The position numbers and the translations under genes were made by a program. This document shows, piece by piece, positions 10,805 through 22,450 of a stretch of DNA of 64,000 bases (within the stretch, counting starts at the first letter, position 1; each line of letters opens with the position of its first letter). Origin of the DNA: Kalaharituber pfeilii (Eukaryota > Ascomycota > Pezizomycetes > Pezizales > Pezizaceae). The notes beneath the pieces are model-generated. The model had not been told where the DNA came from. It saw only the letters and a list, made by a program, of their open reading frames with translations, and did not search any database. The stretch covers positions 1 through 64,000 of the forward strand of contig WHUZ01000107.1 in NCBI GenBank assembly GCA_015179045.1, in the 5' to 3' direction.

Positions 10805-11107
10805 GTATTAATATATATATATATATATATCAAGCTTCTATGACTCAAGTATATATATTAAACTATATCTTATATAATATACTCTTCCATAGTACTATTC
10901 TATTTAAATGATATACCAATTAATAGCCAAACCTAATAAGTAATTACGCTAGTCAATTAGTATTAGTTTTATATTTAATTACAGTATTAGTATTTTCTTC
11001 TTAGTAGATAACTCTTCATCTTTAGCTATAATAGCTAATAGTAGTAGAACTCTTACTCCTTGCTATAATAGTAGGTAAGTTTCTACCTTAGTTATAACAA
11101 ATAAGTT
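10805..11107 (+). mobile_element. Strongly degraded LTR relic of the element B family
   Basis: Collinear with the right part of the element B LTR (about 11,990-12,292). The intact AGCCGTGGCAGCTAATTAG reads AGCTATAATAGCTAA here, and the intact CCTTGCCACAGTGGTAGGCAAG reads CCTTGCTATAATAGTAGGTAAG. The differences are almost entirely C to T and G to A. This is the clearest case of directional mutation in the window. Confidence 0.8.
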
Positions 11108-11379
11108 TTATTTAATAGCTATAGTAAGCTTATCTCTATAGTATAAGATATAAAAGGCTTATTCTATAAGGATATATTAAAGCAGTAAAGTAGTATGATA
11201 TAAAGAAGTAGTAAAAGAATATCTGTATCTATTATAATAGCTAGAAATAAATAAATACTTGTATATACTAAATTAAAAATATCTAAGAATATGTAAATAA
11301 AATTGATAATATAGTACTATAGTTATAATGCAGCTTCAACGAGTTTAATTATATTAATAGTATATTTAATGAGACTTAC

Positions 11380-11552
11380 TAGGTAACTAGTATTATTGAT
11401 AAAACTCATTAAGTGACTATTTTTATTCAGAGCCCTATTAAGTTACCTATATTATTAACAAGACTCACTAGGTAACTAGTATTATTAATGAGACTTAGTA
11501 GGCAATTAGTATTATAAAGAGATCTATTAAGTTACCTATGTCATTAATAAAA
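11380..11552. repeat. AT-rich ~40-bp tandem repeat
   Basis: Four to five copies of a unit resembling AATGAGACTTACTAGGTAACTAGTATTATT lie immediately left of element B. Its target-site duplication AAACC (11,550-11,554) is at the end of this array. A loosely similar AT-rich 'TTAGTAGG.GATTTAGTAGG' array occurs near 53,260-53,570. Confidence 0.6.
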
Positions 11553-11554
11553 CC

Positions 11555-12292
11555 TGTTACGGGCGTGAGGTGCTCGGCTCCGGTGGGCGCTGGAAGGGAC
11601 CGGATGTTACGGCTACGGTGGGGAAAACGGCGGTGCCGGCGTCGTCCCGGAAGTGTGAATACGGCGGGTCGGAATGGCTACGGAGGTGTATACGGCGGAC
11701 CGGAAGGGCAGCTACTCGGCGGGGGGCACGCAGCGGAGCGGAGCGATTCACGGGCGTAATGGTGGAACGATAGGTTCAGAGTTATAGAGGACTTAGGACA
11801 CCGCTAGTGTCTTGATTCTTCTAACTATGCTATCGCCAGCCGGCGCTTATATAGACTTCAGCGCAGCCATACATGAGGGGTCAACAAATGAATAATTGGC
11901 TGGCAACGCGGCGATTCCTTATCCATGCCAATACCGGTGGTAATAGGCATACGTAACGAAAACATGCAAAAATAGTACGGGACAAAGATAACGAATGTAC
12001 TAATGCATGTGCGTATATAAATAAAGCTTCCGTAACTCGAGTGTATGCATCAAGCTGCATTCCGGATGACACACCCTTCCGTAGTACTGCCCTATCGAAA
12101 CGATGCGAGAATCAACAGCCAAGCCTAACGGGTGATCAGTCCGGTCAATCAGCGTTGGTCTTATGTTCGATTACAGGGTCAGCGTTTTCCCCTTGGCGGG
12201 TAAGTCTTCACCTTTAGCCGTGGCAGCTAATTAGTAGTGGAACCCTTGCCCCTTGCCACAGTGGTAGGCAAGTTTCCACCTTAGCCGTAACA
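11555..12292 (-). repeat. Element B LTR (left)
   Basis: 738 bp, TGTTAC to GTAACA. It carries the reverse-complement TATA box (GCTTATATAGACTTC near 11,845) and the transcription-start-like block ACACCGCTAGTGTCTTGATTCTT shared with the other LTRs. Practically identical to 16,554-17,291. Confidence 0.95.
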
Positions 12293-12650
12293 TTACCCCC
12301 CCGTTTAGGGTACTCGTCCCGAGTAACAATCACCAACAGAAAACCGAACTAATTGGGATTGTGGGTCTCATACTTTGGCTATCGGCGTACCTTATACGCG
12401 AGGTAACACACGAGCTGAACCGCAGTTGCCCGTGGCCGATGGTGAGACTGGTGTGTCTTTCACTCATCATCAGTGAGCCGTTAAAAACCTTCCCGAAGAC
12501 AAAACCCGGTGGGAAAAAGTCTTCGTAAGGAAAAGGTACTCACGTCAACGAACCATCCGAGTAGCATGGCCGCACAGAATTCCCATTTGTGCGAGATGCT
12601 CTGTCCCATGAGCCATCAATGCTTTATTGGACCGTAGGGTCCCGAAGGCA
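12293..12650 (-). other. Element B region between chromodomain and 3' LTR
   Basis: Non-coding or decayed end of the element. The plus strand starts TTACCCCCCCGTTTAGGG, so the minus strand ends in a G tract beside the LTR, the likely plus-strand primer site. No open frame of note. Confidence 0.55.
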
Positions 12651-13260
12651 TCCTCGGATGTTGATCGTGGAACTCTCTGACAGATTCCAACGATCTACGA
12701 AGATTCTCAACCGTTTCCCAAATCTCGTCATCTCTGCCATAGTTCGGTCATGGAAGATGTGGAGATACTATTTGGGAGTCTGTATTACACACTCTCTGCA
12801 ATACCAGACGTTCCGCGTCAGAGACTCTGTCGGTCTGGGGGTGGTAAGCGGTACAGAGTTGGAGTTCTGTAATGTCTTTTCGAAGGGCTGAGGCGAATTG
12901 TGGTCCACGGTCAAAGGTGATGTGGCGGGTAGACCAAATTGCCTGAGGACGTCATTGAAGGCGTTGGCGACGTCTCGAGTTGTCAAAGTGTTTTTTACCG
13001 GTGTATAGTGCAGCGCTGCATTTCGGTGAACCGGTTTGTGACAACTGAAATAGCGTTAAAGCCCTTGGTAGTTCTCCAACAAAGTCCATAGCTATCTCCT
13101 CCCAAGGCTTCGTACCAGTAGGCATTGGCATAAGTCTAGTTTGCCTCAGATGTCGGTCGGCTTTGGCCTTCAAGCAGGCTGCACAACCGGCGACATAATC
13201 GGCTACTTGGTCTTTCCAGCCGTCCCAGTAGAAGTTCCGAGAGAGGAGTCCGATGCACAC
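12651..13260 (-). pseudogene. Element B integrase and chromodomain (broken)
   Basis: The minus frame 13,260-12,952 starts with an integrase zinc-binding piece (FYWDGWKDQVADYVAGCAACLKAKADRH) and the beginning of the core (WEEIAMDFVGELP). A frameshift follows, after which another frame reads GFNAISVVTNRFTEMQR. The frame 12,986-12,768 (TTRDVANAFNDVLRQFGLP) continues the core. Further left, near 12,640-12,720, a frame reading DDEIWETVENLRRSL matches the end of a chromodomain (..TWEP..NL). The succession of one-base frame changes is characteristic of this copy. Confidence 0.8.
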
Positions 13261-13300
13261 CCCAGTGTCGAGCCACGTTGCTGTCGTGGCATCATCCTTA

Positions 13301-13930
13301 TCACTCGAATATGGTTCGGGTACCTAGCCCGTCATCGTTCCTCACCCATTCGTCACCGTTGACCCCAGGGATATTAGTCCACACGTCTTGCACTTCACCA
13401 GTCCGAGAGGAAGCGTCCGCTTTGCCGTTAGGCTGACGTAATCGAATTCGGAGAGTTTCTGGCTCCCGTTGGATTGCTGGTTGTTGAGGCGTTGTTTGGT
13501 GGTGAAGTGCGTGGTCAGTGAAGACGGTGAACTTAGTTCCCAATAACTCTATCCTCCATTTGTACAATCAAGGATTGCCAAGAGTTCGTTATCGTGGATA
13601 GAGTAGTTTCGTTTGGCAGGGTCAGTATTCGGGAGTGGTACTCGCAGGGGTGAAGGGTGGTAACGTCATTCTTAAGCTCAAGACGCCAGCGAGTGCCTGG
13701 TCTGAGCAGTTGGTTTCATAATCGTCGGCAGGGATCGATCGAACTGTCGCAGTATGGGGGCACTGATGAACTTGTCTTGGAGTTCCGTAAAAGCAGCTTG
13801 CTGCTCTGCCCCCCTAAATAAAGGGTATGTCTCCGGTCAAGGCTTGTAAGCGGTCGGGTTGTAGCGGAGTAAATTAAGTCGGCGGTAGTAGTTGAGGACG
13901 AATCGGCGGCAGTAGTTTGCAAAGCCTAGG
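13301..13930 (-). pseudogene. Element B RNase H region (broken)
   Basis: The minus frame 13,567-13,301 reads KWRIELLGTKFTVFTDHALHH followed by a ..RQPNGKADASSRTGE motif, the usual end of gypsy RNase H (NGKADALSR). The region upstream to 13,930 carries further pol sequence in shifting frames. No intact enzyme. Confidence 0.75.
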
Positions 13931-13939
13931 AGGCTTGCA

Positions 13940-14560
13940 CCTTCTTTATCGGCTGTGGCCAGTCGCGAATGGTAGAGAGTTTGGACGGGTGCATCTTAAT
14001 CTCGAGGCCATCAATAAAATGACCAAGGAACATGGTTTCGTGCACATGGAACTCGCACCGCGGGCCCATGTTTGCTCAATCTTGGCAAGCACTTTTCCAC
14101 TATCCTTTTATGGTCTCGTTCGGACTTGCCTTCATAGATTAAGAGTCCAGGTACCAAACAACTCTACCGATGCAAGTGGGGATCTCATCCATCATCTCTT
14201 CGAAGGAAGCAGGTATGTTGATGAGTCCAAGAGGTATGACTGGGTACTTCGAATGAGCCGTTGGCTGTGTTTGACAGCCGCCGTTCGTCGCCTGACTTAA
14301 TTCACATGAGGTTGTTGCCGTTATCGAGATCGAGTTTGGTAACCCATTTACCGCTTTGGGTCTTTTTGAGGAGTTCCGACGTTAAGGGCAGAGGGTGTTT
14401 GTTCGGAGTGGTGAGTTCGTTTAGTGCCCTTATAATCAACGCACGGTCGGAGGGACCCATCTTTCTTCCGAATAAAATCGGTGAAGCTGCTTTTCGACCT
14501 TGACCTTCGTATCTTCCCTGCTGGTAAGTGTTCGACGATATACCTCTAAAGAGCCTCATC
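13940..14560 (-). pseudogene. Element B reverse transcriptase (broken)
   Basis: The minus frame 14,559-14,302 contains ASPILFGRK and LTTPNKHPLPLTSELLKKTQSGKW, conserved reverse-transcriptase finger and palm sequence. A parallel frame at the same place supplies the missing FIRKKDGSLRPCVDYKG motif. Two compensating one-base frameshifts therefore lie within about 60 bases. The catalytic YxDD block is not readable in one frame. Confidence 0.75.
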
Positions 14561-15217
14561 TTCTTTCCAGGTACACTGGACCATGGGGAGGCTTCGCATC
14601 AAAATTCTCGAAAGGGATTTCATGATCCCAGCTTTGGTGAGGAGGTAAGCGGCATACCTATTCCTCAAGAAAAAACATTAACGTATCGCGAGTGCTAGTG
14701 CTCGCGTGCATCAATCAACGAAATATCACCCTCTTCAAGGGGATCACCAGAAAGAACAACTCAACGCGAGTGCAAGGACCATCAAACATGCAACGATGCA
14801 TTCGCCGATATCCATAGCTTCGGCTCAAACTCAAAGACAAATTCCTTGCTCTCTTGATGAGAGTTCAAAACAAAAGACGAAACAAAGTCAACAGAGACTT
14901 ATCAGACTTTCCCGGAACGCCATTGACTCGGACACAATCAATGATGCATCCGCCGATATCCATAACTTCGGCGTCGAAATCGAGAACAAATTCCTTAATC
15001 CGTCTGGCGGGAGTTCAGAACAGAAGGCGAAATAAAATCAACGAATGCCTTATCAGATTTTCCCGGAATGCCAATAGAAGGCACATAATCCCAAGCGGAG
15101 GAAACAGAATCGGGAACCGGGACGCCAGAAAACGAAAACGAAAGCGAAACGAAAACGAAAGATTCACAAGAATCTTGATCATCGCAGGTCTTACTTCGTG
15201 ACCTCATCTTCAACTCC
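14561..15217 (-). other. Element B protease/linker region, unresolved
   Basis: Expected position of the protease and gag-pol junction. I could not find a convincing DSG/DTG active site in any frame. A ~130-bp partial duplication is visible: the GCATTCGCCGATATCCATAGC block near 14,795 recurs near 14,948 and a related CTTATCAGACTTTCCCGGAA block appears three times. Confidence 0.45.
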
Positions 15218-16533
15218 TTACCCAGTCTGCCAAGGAAACAATCGGCGCAGGGGCCGCACGGTCCACCGAGAGAGTGGATTCGTGACTCCGGGGCGTTTTA
15301 CTTCCCCTTTGTCTTCCTTCTTTGGCTTCGGTTGGGTTTCCACCACTTCTTTTCGCAGCATGACGTCATCTTGTACCTGATGCATCGGTTGCCTTTTCGT
15401 CTGAATCAGTTCTTCAGGTATGTCATCGCTCTTCTTGTTCTTCGGAGGTGGAGGTGGCTGTATCGTAGAGCTGCTGCTGACGGAGGTGATGTTTGTCATG
15501 GTGGTGGAGGGAGTGAAACGCTTATTCCCAGGCTTTCCCAGGGCGTCGGCAATGGAAACTTCCATTGGTTCTAGTTGCTTCGATACTCAAAATGACCCGC
15601 TAGAAGGTTCCGGACATCTTCCGAATGCTGGCGGAGACGTCGGAAATGAGGACAGGGTCGGGGGTCTTTGCCACGTCGTTGAACTCATCGATCTCAATTA
15701 AGAAATCCTGCATCCTACCCTACTGCTTGCGTCCGAATGTTTCGAGCAGCCTCAGCAATGGCTGAGGAGTCCTGGAAGGTCATACGCAGTAGGGTGAGAG
15801 CTGTGGCATATAACGCTGAGGGGTTCCGACGGAAAAGGTGAGGGCAGGGCCCTTCAAGCGAGAGGTTTCGTCGTCGGCAGTGATTCGCGAACTCCTGATC
15901 CATCGTTGGACCAGGAAAGAAAATTGTCAAGCTCTTTTTCATCCCCATCAAACTTTTCTGAAGGGGGAATTTTCGCAGGAGGCGGAGGAGAGAAATGTCC
16001 CACGGCAGTGCTTGGCTCGTGGGGAAAACGAAGAGGCGTAGGGTCTCGTACTCGACGAGAACCGCAAGGCGGGGCACGAGGAGGAGGAGTACCAGCACCA
16101 TCAATACCCGGCGGAGGAGGTCCTCCGGGATCAGGTTTTGGTGCGCCGTGCGATTTGCCGACTCGGGTCGGGGAAATTTGCAGGTTGCGGAGGAAACCGC
16201 ACCATCAGTACCCGGCGGAGGGAATGCTTCGGAGGAGAGCCTTTCGGACCTGGGTAGGCCACGGAGGCTACGCTGGCTGTCGTCGTTGCGGAGTCGGTGC
16301 TGGCTGGAATCCTAGCTGCTGCAATATTTGACCACGCATACTTGCCCGTAGCTAGGCAACGTGGGTTATCGTGTTTTGCAGCTCTTGCTGGCTCTGAGAG
16401 AGAGGGGTGGATACATTACCTGGAAACGCTTGCTCGTCACGGAGGTTGGCAACATCTCCGGGGAGAGGTCCTTGAGGAAGAGGAGGCAGCGGATGAGCCT
16501 TCCGGTGCCGACATTGTGGAGGCGGGGTGGTAG
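15218..16533 (-). pseudogene. Element B gag (broken)
   Basis: The minus frame 15,565-15,218 holds a Pro/Lys-rich segment (IQPPPPPKNKKSDDIPEELIQ). The frame 16,104-15,715 contains the gag-like tract REFANHCRRRNLSLEGPC..ALYATALTLLRMTF in a partly shifted frame. The right part (16,100-16,530) encodes Gly/Pro-rich sequence on either strand. It lies just inside the 5' LTR, as gag should. Low sequence conservation of fungal gag limits certainty. Confidence 0.6.
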
Positions 16534-16553
16534 GTGAAAGAGGAGCGGTGTAA

Positions 16554-17291
16554 TGTTACGGGCGTGAGGTGCTCGGCTCCGGTGGGCGCTGGAAGGGACC
16601 GGATGTTACGGCTACGGTGGGGAAAACGGCGGTGCCGGCGTCGTCCCGGAAGTGTGAATACGGCGGGTCGGAATGGCTACGGAGGTGTATACGGCGGACC
16701 GGAAGGGCAGCTACTCGGCGGGGGGCACGCAGCGGAGCGGAGCGATTCACGGGCGTAATGGTGGAACGATAGGTTCAGAGTTATAGAGGACTTAGGACAC
16801 CGCTAGTGTCTTGATTCTTCTAACTATGCTATCGCCAGCCGGCGCTTATATAGACTTCAGCGCAGCCATACATGAGGGGTCAACAAATGAATAATTGGCT
16901 GGCAACGCGGCGATTCCTTATCAATGCCAATACCGGTGGTAATAGGCATACGTAACGAAAACATGCAAAAATAGTACGGGACAAAGATAACGAATGTACT
17001 AATGCATGTGCGTATATAAATAAAGCTTCCGTAACTCGAGTGTATGCATCAAGCTGCATTCCGGATGACACACCCTTCCGTAGTACTGCCCTATCGAAAC
17101 GATGCGAGAATCAACAGCCAAGCCTAACGGGTGATCAGTCCGGTCAATCAGCGTTGGTCTTATGTTCGATTACAGGGTCAGCGTTTTCCCCTTGGCGGGT
17201 AAGTCTTCACCTTTAGCCGTGGCAGCTAATTAGTAGTGGAACCCTTGCCCCTTGCCACAGTGGTAGGCAAGTTTCCACCTTAGCCGTAACA
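16554..17291 (-). repeat. Element B LTR (right; 5' LTR in element orientation)
   Basis: 738 bp, practically identical to the left LTR. The internal sequence begins on the minus strand with TTACACCGCTC, exactly the bases that follow the left LTR of element C (19,759). This is likely the primer-binding region shared by the two families. Confidence 0.95.
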
Positions 17292-17296
17292 AAACC

Positions 17297-19268
17297 TATA
17301 AGTTCAACTGTTCCCTATATATTAAGAATATAGTAGCATAAACTTATGTATTTGTAATATATAAAACCAAAGTAGAATATTAGAGAATCAAGTTTGTATT
17401 CTAGTACTTTAGTATTATAGCACTCATAGTTCTAAGAGTACAAACTTCCTTTATTTTTGATTAGTTACCTATAGCTTAATAAAGTAATCTACTATAAGAC
17501 TCTAATTAGAAATACTACTCTCTTATCTTTAGAAGTGATAACTAGACTACATTTAGTACTAAGAGGAGTTAATAAGTCTGAAACCTAATAGTAAATAAAC
17601 TAGACTATATATCCAGTAGATTAGAATAAGTTTTCAACCTCTATAGAAAGCTAATATTAGTAAGGCAATTAGAATAAGATAGTATTTATATTAGTTACAA
17701 GTACTTATTAGTTATACTTATTTATTTTTCAGTATAAGTTAGATTTTCTTTTAAAAAAAAACCCAACTTAGCTAGTAATTCAGTTTTTTCTATATTAAAA
17801 GAATTAAACTAATAAGTTAAAATAGATACAAGTTAAAAATCATATATTTTATTATATAAATAATTTTTATCCAAATTAGCTTTTGACTCTATTTTTATCT
17901 CATTAATTAAGTTTTTATAAAAAAAAAAACTAGCTTATTAACACAAGTTAGTATAAGTTCAAAGTAAAAACTTATACTAAAAAACTAACTTATACTAACT
18001 TGACTCAATACAAATACTAGGATAAAATTTAGTAAGAATATTTAACTAGAGTTGAATAGTACTCTATCTTAATAGAAGAACTATTATTAGTAAAAGCTAT
18101 AATACTCTTACTTAAAGTTATTTCTATATAAGAATATAGTGTAAGTTCTTTACTTATATAATTGGGTATAATAAAGAATTCTCATCATATAAAATAACTA
18201 TAGAATTGAAGATAAGAAACTTTTAGCTAGTATATAATTAGTTAATAAATAGTATATATTCTTGCATATACTATTATAGCCATTTAGTATTATTATTAAC
18301 TACTATAAATTAGAAATATTTAAGTTTAATACTATTAAACTACTGTCAAACTTACTAAGCTACTAAACTAGCTCAATATGACCTAAAAATTTACTTTAAA
18401 AAAAAGAATAGAAAAAGTAATATACTTATAAGATAATTTTAAGATTTTTTTAAAGAAAGAAATAATTATATAAGGCTAATATAAGAAGTTATTCTAAATA
18501 AAAAAGTCTTTTTAAATACTCCAATAAGTAGCTATTGAACTGAGATTCAGACTCTAACTTAGATAAACTCTTTAGTTCAAAATAACTAAATAGAAAAGAC
18601 AAATATTATCTTGAGGCCTTATTAAGAGAATGTATCTTTAAGTACAGCCTTTTATATATTTATAAACTAGTATATATTTTTGATAATCTAGAAATACAAG
18701 TCAAAATTATATATTGCTACTACAATTATCTAGTAGTTAGGTACTAAGAGTAAGTCTTAATATATAAAATTCTATTATCAAACTACTACTATATAGGTAT
18801 ATACAAATACTTACTTATTATTTTTAGAACTATAATACTTATACTGATATTAAACCTGTCTATCATATACTCTATAAACTTCTAAAACCATTGGAAATAC
18901 CTACCTAAACATAGAACTCCTTATTAATTGACTTTATAACTAACTTACCTAAATTAAATAGAAAAAATACAATTCTAGTCATTATAGACTACCTTACTAA
19001 AATAATATACTATATTCCTATTTACTCTAATATCAACTCTAAAAATATAGTCCAGTTATTTTTCGACTGTATTTTTAAGTTATATAAGTTACTCAGATCC
19101 ATTGTCTCTTATAAAAAAACTTAGTCTACTTCTGAATTTTCTAAAACCCACTATAACCTTTTTAGCATTTCATAAAACCTTTTCATCAGCTTCTATTATT
19201 TAACTGATGCCTATACAGAATAAATTAATAATCCTTGAACAATATTCATGAGGATACTGCAACTATCA
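17297..19268 (+). mobile_element. Transition-degraded gypsy relic related to element A
   Basis: Very AT-rich. Reading the plus strand, 18,140-18,420 follows the RNase H/integrase-linker codons of element A one for one (..YRIEDKKLLA.. then ..YYKLEIFKFNT..). 18,940-19,200 follows the integrase core (..LIDFITNLPKLNRKN.ILVIIDYLTK..). Nearly every difference from element A is C to T or G to A, generating many stops. This is an old copy of the same family in the opposite orientation, without recognisable LTRs. Confidence 0.85.
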
Positions 19269-19270
19269 AT

Positions 19271-19758
19271 TGTTACGGCTAAGGTAAGGCTTACGGCAAA
19301 TACATGGAACTCCCGCCCGAATCGCTGTAAGACGTATGCTGAAGATGTGACTGATCACCACTAGGCAACGCAGGGATTCACTTCGGCCCATGGACCGGCG
19401 GGTGGCTAATAAAGTGTGTGTCAAGCAGTACATCATATGATAGTACTGCACAGCGCTTACCAATTGTCATTAATATGCGCACATGTATTAATTGCTACTA
19501 TTGCTACTTCTAATGCATGTTTTTACTACGTCTCCTTATCTATAATCATCATGTCATTGTCATATCATGTTGACGGCAACGAAGTCTATATAAACGGGCC
19601 GAATAAATAGCTAGAAGAAATCAAGACACTAGCGGTGTTCTAAGTTGAACTCTCACTTAACGCTCTCACGTAACCTTTTGCCATCCGCTTCGCTGCCTTC
19701 GTGAACCTGGAGTCGCCTCAGTGCCACTCTCGCGAGCCCAGCGATGCCTACGCTAACA
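19271..19758 (+). repeat. Element C left LTR
   Basis: It begins TGTTACGGCTAAGG and ends ACGCTAACA. A TATATAAA box lies at about 19,587, followed by AATCAAGACACTAGCGGTGTT, the block also present in the element B LTRs. The LTR is followed by TTACACCGCTCG, the presumed primer-binding region. Confidence 0.88.
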
Positions 19759-21040
19759 TTACACCGCTCGTTAACTATTCTTTCTCTTTTTCTTTTTCTC
19801 TCATTACCAATGGAATTCCAACCGTCGCTCCCCCGCCTTTCCCAGTACTGCAACCGCTCCCAGCATGCCCCTCCTCACCGATGACGGATGTTGCGATGTC
19901 TGGAGAATTTGTGGAAACCGCACAACACCAACCCCGCATACCTCACGTATGAACTCCCCATGGTCGGAAACCCTCACGTAGCCGTTTAGAGTCCCACCGC
20001 CGCCGTCGCCAGTCCCACTCAAGGTCCCTACTCACCTCCGCCCAAGCTGAAAAGGCCCACAGGATGCTAGCACGCCTCCCCATATTTCTACAACAACCCC
20101 GCAGGCCCTATGTGTAAGCTTCCCGCTGTTAGAAACCCTCACGCACCCGCTCGGAGACCCCCACGCAGCCGCTCGGAGTCCCGCCGCTCGGAGTCCCGTC
20201 GCCGCTCGGAAGTCCCGTCGCCGCTCGCAGTCCCGCTGCTCGGAGTCCCGTCGCCGCTCGGGAGTCCCGTCGCCGCTCGGAAGTCCCGTCGCCGCTCGGA
20301 GTCCCATCCCCGCTCAGAGTCCCGCCGTCGCTCGGAGTTCTGCCTCTGCTCCGAGCCCCGCCGCCGCTCAGAGTCCCGCCGCCGTCGCCGTCGCCATTGC
20401 CACTCAAGGTCCCGCTCACCTCCTCCCAAGGTGAAGCAGCCGAAGCCATTCCCTGACCCAAGCAGAATCGGAAGACCTCCAAGTCAGCGTATCATCTCGG
20501 AGCAATCCCTACCCCCAGGTATACCACAGGGCACTCACCTCCCTACATTCGCACAACCAACCCCGAACGCCCTACGGGTGAGCTTCCCGCTGTCAAAGAC
20601 CTCACGCAGTCGCTCGGAGTCCTACAGCTGCTCGGAGTCCCACAGCCGCTCGGAGTTCGAAGTCCCGCTGCCGCTCAGAGTCCCGCCGCCGCCGCCGGCA
20701 GTCCCACTCAAGGTCCCGCACCCCTCCGCCCAAGGTGAAGCTGCCGCAATCATTCTCCGGAAAGTAGGATGAACTGGAAGACTTCTTCCTCTCTGTGGAA
20801 GTAGAAAGCTGTATCCATTGCCACCTACTGCTCCAAGCCCGCCGCCAATAAACGCAAACATCGACCGGTAGAATGACCACCACCGAGAGACCCGCCGTCC
20901 ACACCACCAAGCCTAACAAGAATGAGGAAGTCAGCCCATAGCAATTCAGGACAAAATAAGGGACACCCAAAGCACCATTGGAAGGACCGGACTAGACCCG
21001 TAAACGTACGGCAGGGAGACAGGAGCTCCCCAAAGGTTTT
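19759..21040 (+). pseudogene. Element C gag region with CGGAGTCCC repeats
   Basis: From 20,110 to 20,770 the DNA contains many copies of a short GCCGCTCGGAGTCCCGTC-like unit, giving Arg-Ser-rich translation (RRRSESRRSE) on the plus strand. Just after it, near 20,770-20,800, a frame reading DELEDFFLSVEVE resembles the gag core 'GT.EKLEDFLL' seen in element A. Stops and frameshifts interrupt the region. The Arg-Ser tract is probably an expanded DNA minisatellite rather than a functional SR domain. Confidence 0.5.
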
Positions 21041-21500
21041 GAGTCCTGCATTTGTGTTTTTCCGGCGTTCGGAATATATCAGGTAATGTAATCTCTAGTA
21101 CTGCTTTTGATTTTGATGCGGAATGTCTGGATATTGGGAATAGAGAAGTGTTATTGGAATTATTTTGGTTGGGAAGGAAAAGTCTCTCTGTTAATGGCGA
21201 AACCGGCGTTTGGTTTATGATTGCCTTGATTTTGTTGTTCCTTGTGATGAAATTGTTTTACCCTCGGTCTCTGTTCCTATTCCTTCCACCTGTTTCTGTT
21301 TATTCCACCCGTTTCTGTTTCTTCCATCTGTTTCCGTTTCTTCCATCTGTTTCTGTTTGGATTTAGGAAAGGAATCCTTGGAAGAAGGCGATGTACTACT
21401 AATGATTAATGCGAACGTTATGAACGTTACGCTCAAGTATTCTCTGAGAAGCAAGCAGCCAGACTACCACCCCCGCCGATCCGGGGATCACGAGATCCCA
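21041..21500 (+). other. Element C gag-pol linker, unresolved
   Basis: It contains a T-rich imperfect repeat, TTCTGTTTCTTCCATCTG, three to four times near 21,295-21,358. No protease motif found. Not assigned. Confidence 0.4.
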
Positions 21501-21504
21501 CTCA

Positions 21505-22450
21505 ATGACCCTAATGCTGAAGTACCCAATGGCCGATAATTCAAGACTACCTGGGAGCAAGATGAAGCCCTGTAGAGCGGGCGCACCGATACTATTCGTC
21601 CGAAAGAAGAATGGCTCACTCCGCGTATGTGTGGATTACAGAGGACTCAACCACATCACAGTACCGAACCGGTACCCCCTCCTACTCATGCCAGACCCTC
21701 CGGAAAAGACCCGCGATGTCCGGCGACGAATGGAAAACGGCCTTCAAGACAAGGAAAGGCCTGTTCGAATATACTGTTATGCCTTTTGGACCCGTCAACG
21801 CATAGGCAAGTTGTCAGGAAGTGATGGACGAAATCCTGGAAGGATACCGTTGAGGTAGTATGACCGGCGAATAGGTCCTACAACTACCACTTGGCCACAG
21901 ACTAGCAGAACAGGAGATAGTCCTTCTTGGCCATACCATTAATGGCCGCAAGCTTAACACCATTGCCGACTGGCCAACTACCACATTGTTTCGTCAAGAA
22001 CTACAGCGCCAGAGCGAAACCGCTTATCTCCCTCATGCGCAACGTTCCATTTTTACAAGGCGACGCACAACGGCAGTCATTCGATGAACTCAAACAAGCA
22101 TTCCTATTCACCCCAGCACTCCGCCTATGGGATAGAACCCTGAGGATGATCATGGGATGGAACCCTGAAGACGATTATGGAAACCAATGCGTCAGTACTC
22201 CGCCTATGGGACAGAACCCTGAGGATGATCATGGGATAGAACCCTGAAGACGATCATGGAAACCGATGCATCTAACCAAGCCCTTGCTGATACCACGGGG
22301 AGGACGGAACTAAAACGCTATACCCAGTCGACTTCCACTCACCAGCCCTCACCACAGACGAACGGAACTGACCATGACAAGGAGCTGTTCGCGATCGTCG
22401 ACTGCTTCAAATGGTACACTTGACTACAGGGCGTACATGTTGATGTCTAT
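21505..22450 (+). pseudogene. Element C reverse transcriptase and RNase H (broken, palm motif missing)
   Basis: The frame 21,505-21,858 carries [25 protein letters not shown] and, after a frame change, [13 protein letters not shown], standard gypsy reverse-transcriptase blocks. The sequence then jumps from ..DEILEGYR to ..VLLGHTING in another frame. The region that should encode the catalytic YxDD is absent, apparently by deletion near 21,850. RNase H follows: a YSARAKPLISLMRN segment (about 22,000), then ETDASNQALAD near 22,255 and ELFAIVDCFKWY near 22,385. A 60-bp stretch around 22,130-22,250 is locally duplicated (GATAGAACCCTGA.GA.GATCATGG). Confidence 0.75.

Larger units (their letters stand above)
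11555..17291 (-). mobile_element. Ty3/gypsy chromovirus element B, complete with near-identical LTRs
   Basis: 5,737 bp bounded by two 738-bp LTRs (11,555-12,292 and 16,554-17,291), both starting TGTTACGGGCG and ending AGCCGTAACA on the plus strand. They are flanked by a perfect 5-bp duplication, AAACC (11,550-11,554 and 17,292-17,296). On the minus strand the internal region holds gag, reverse transcriptase, RNase H, integrase and chromodomain remnants in chromovirus order. A G-rich polypurine tract (ACGGGGGGGTAA on the minus strand) abuts the left LTR. I noticed only one difference between the LTRs (ATCCATGCC versus ATCAATGCC near 11,922 and 16,921). Yet all coding frames are broken by many single-base frameshifts, so the inserted copy was probably already defective and was moved in trans. 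Confidence 0.93.
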
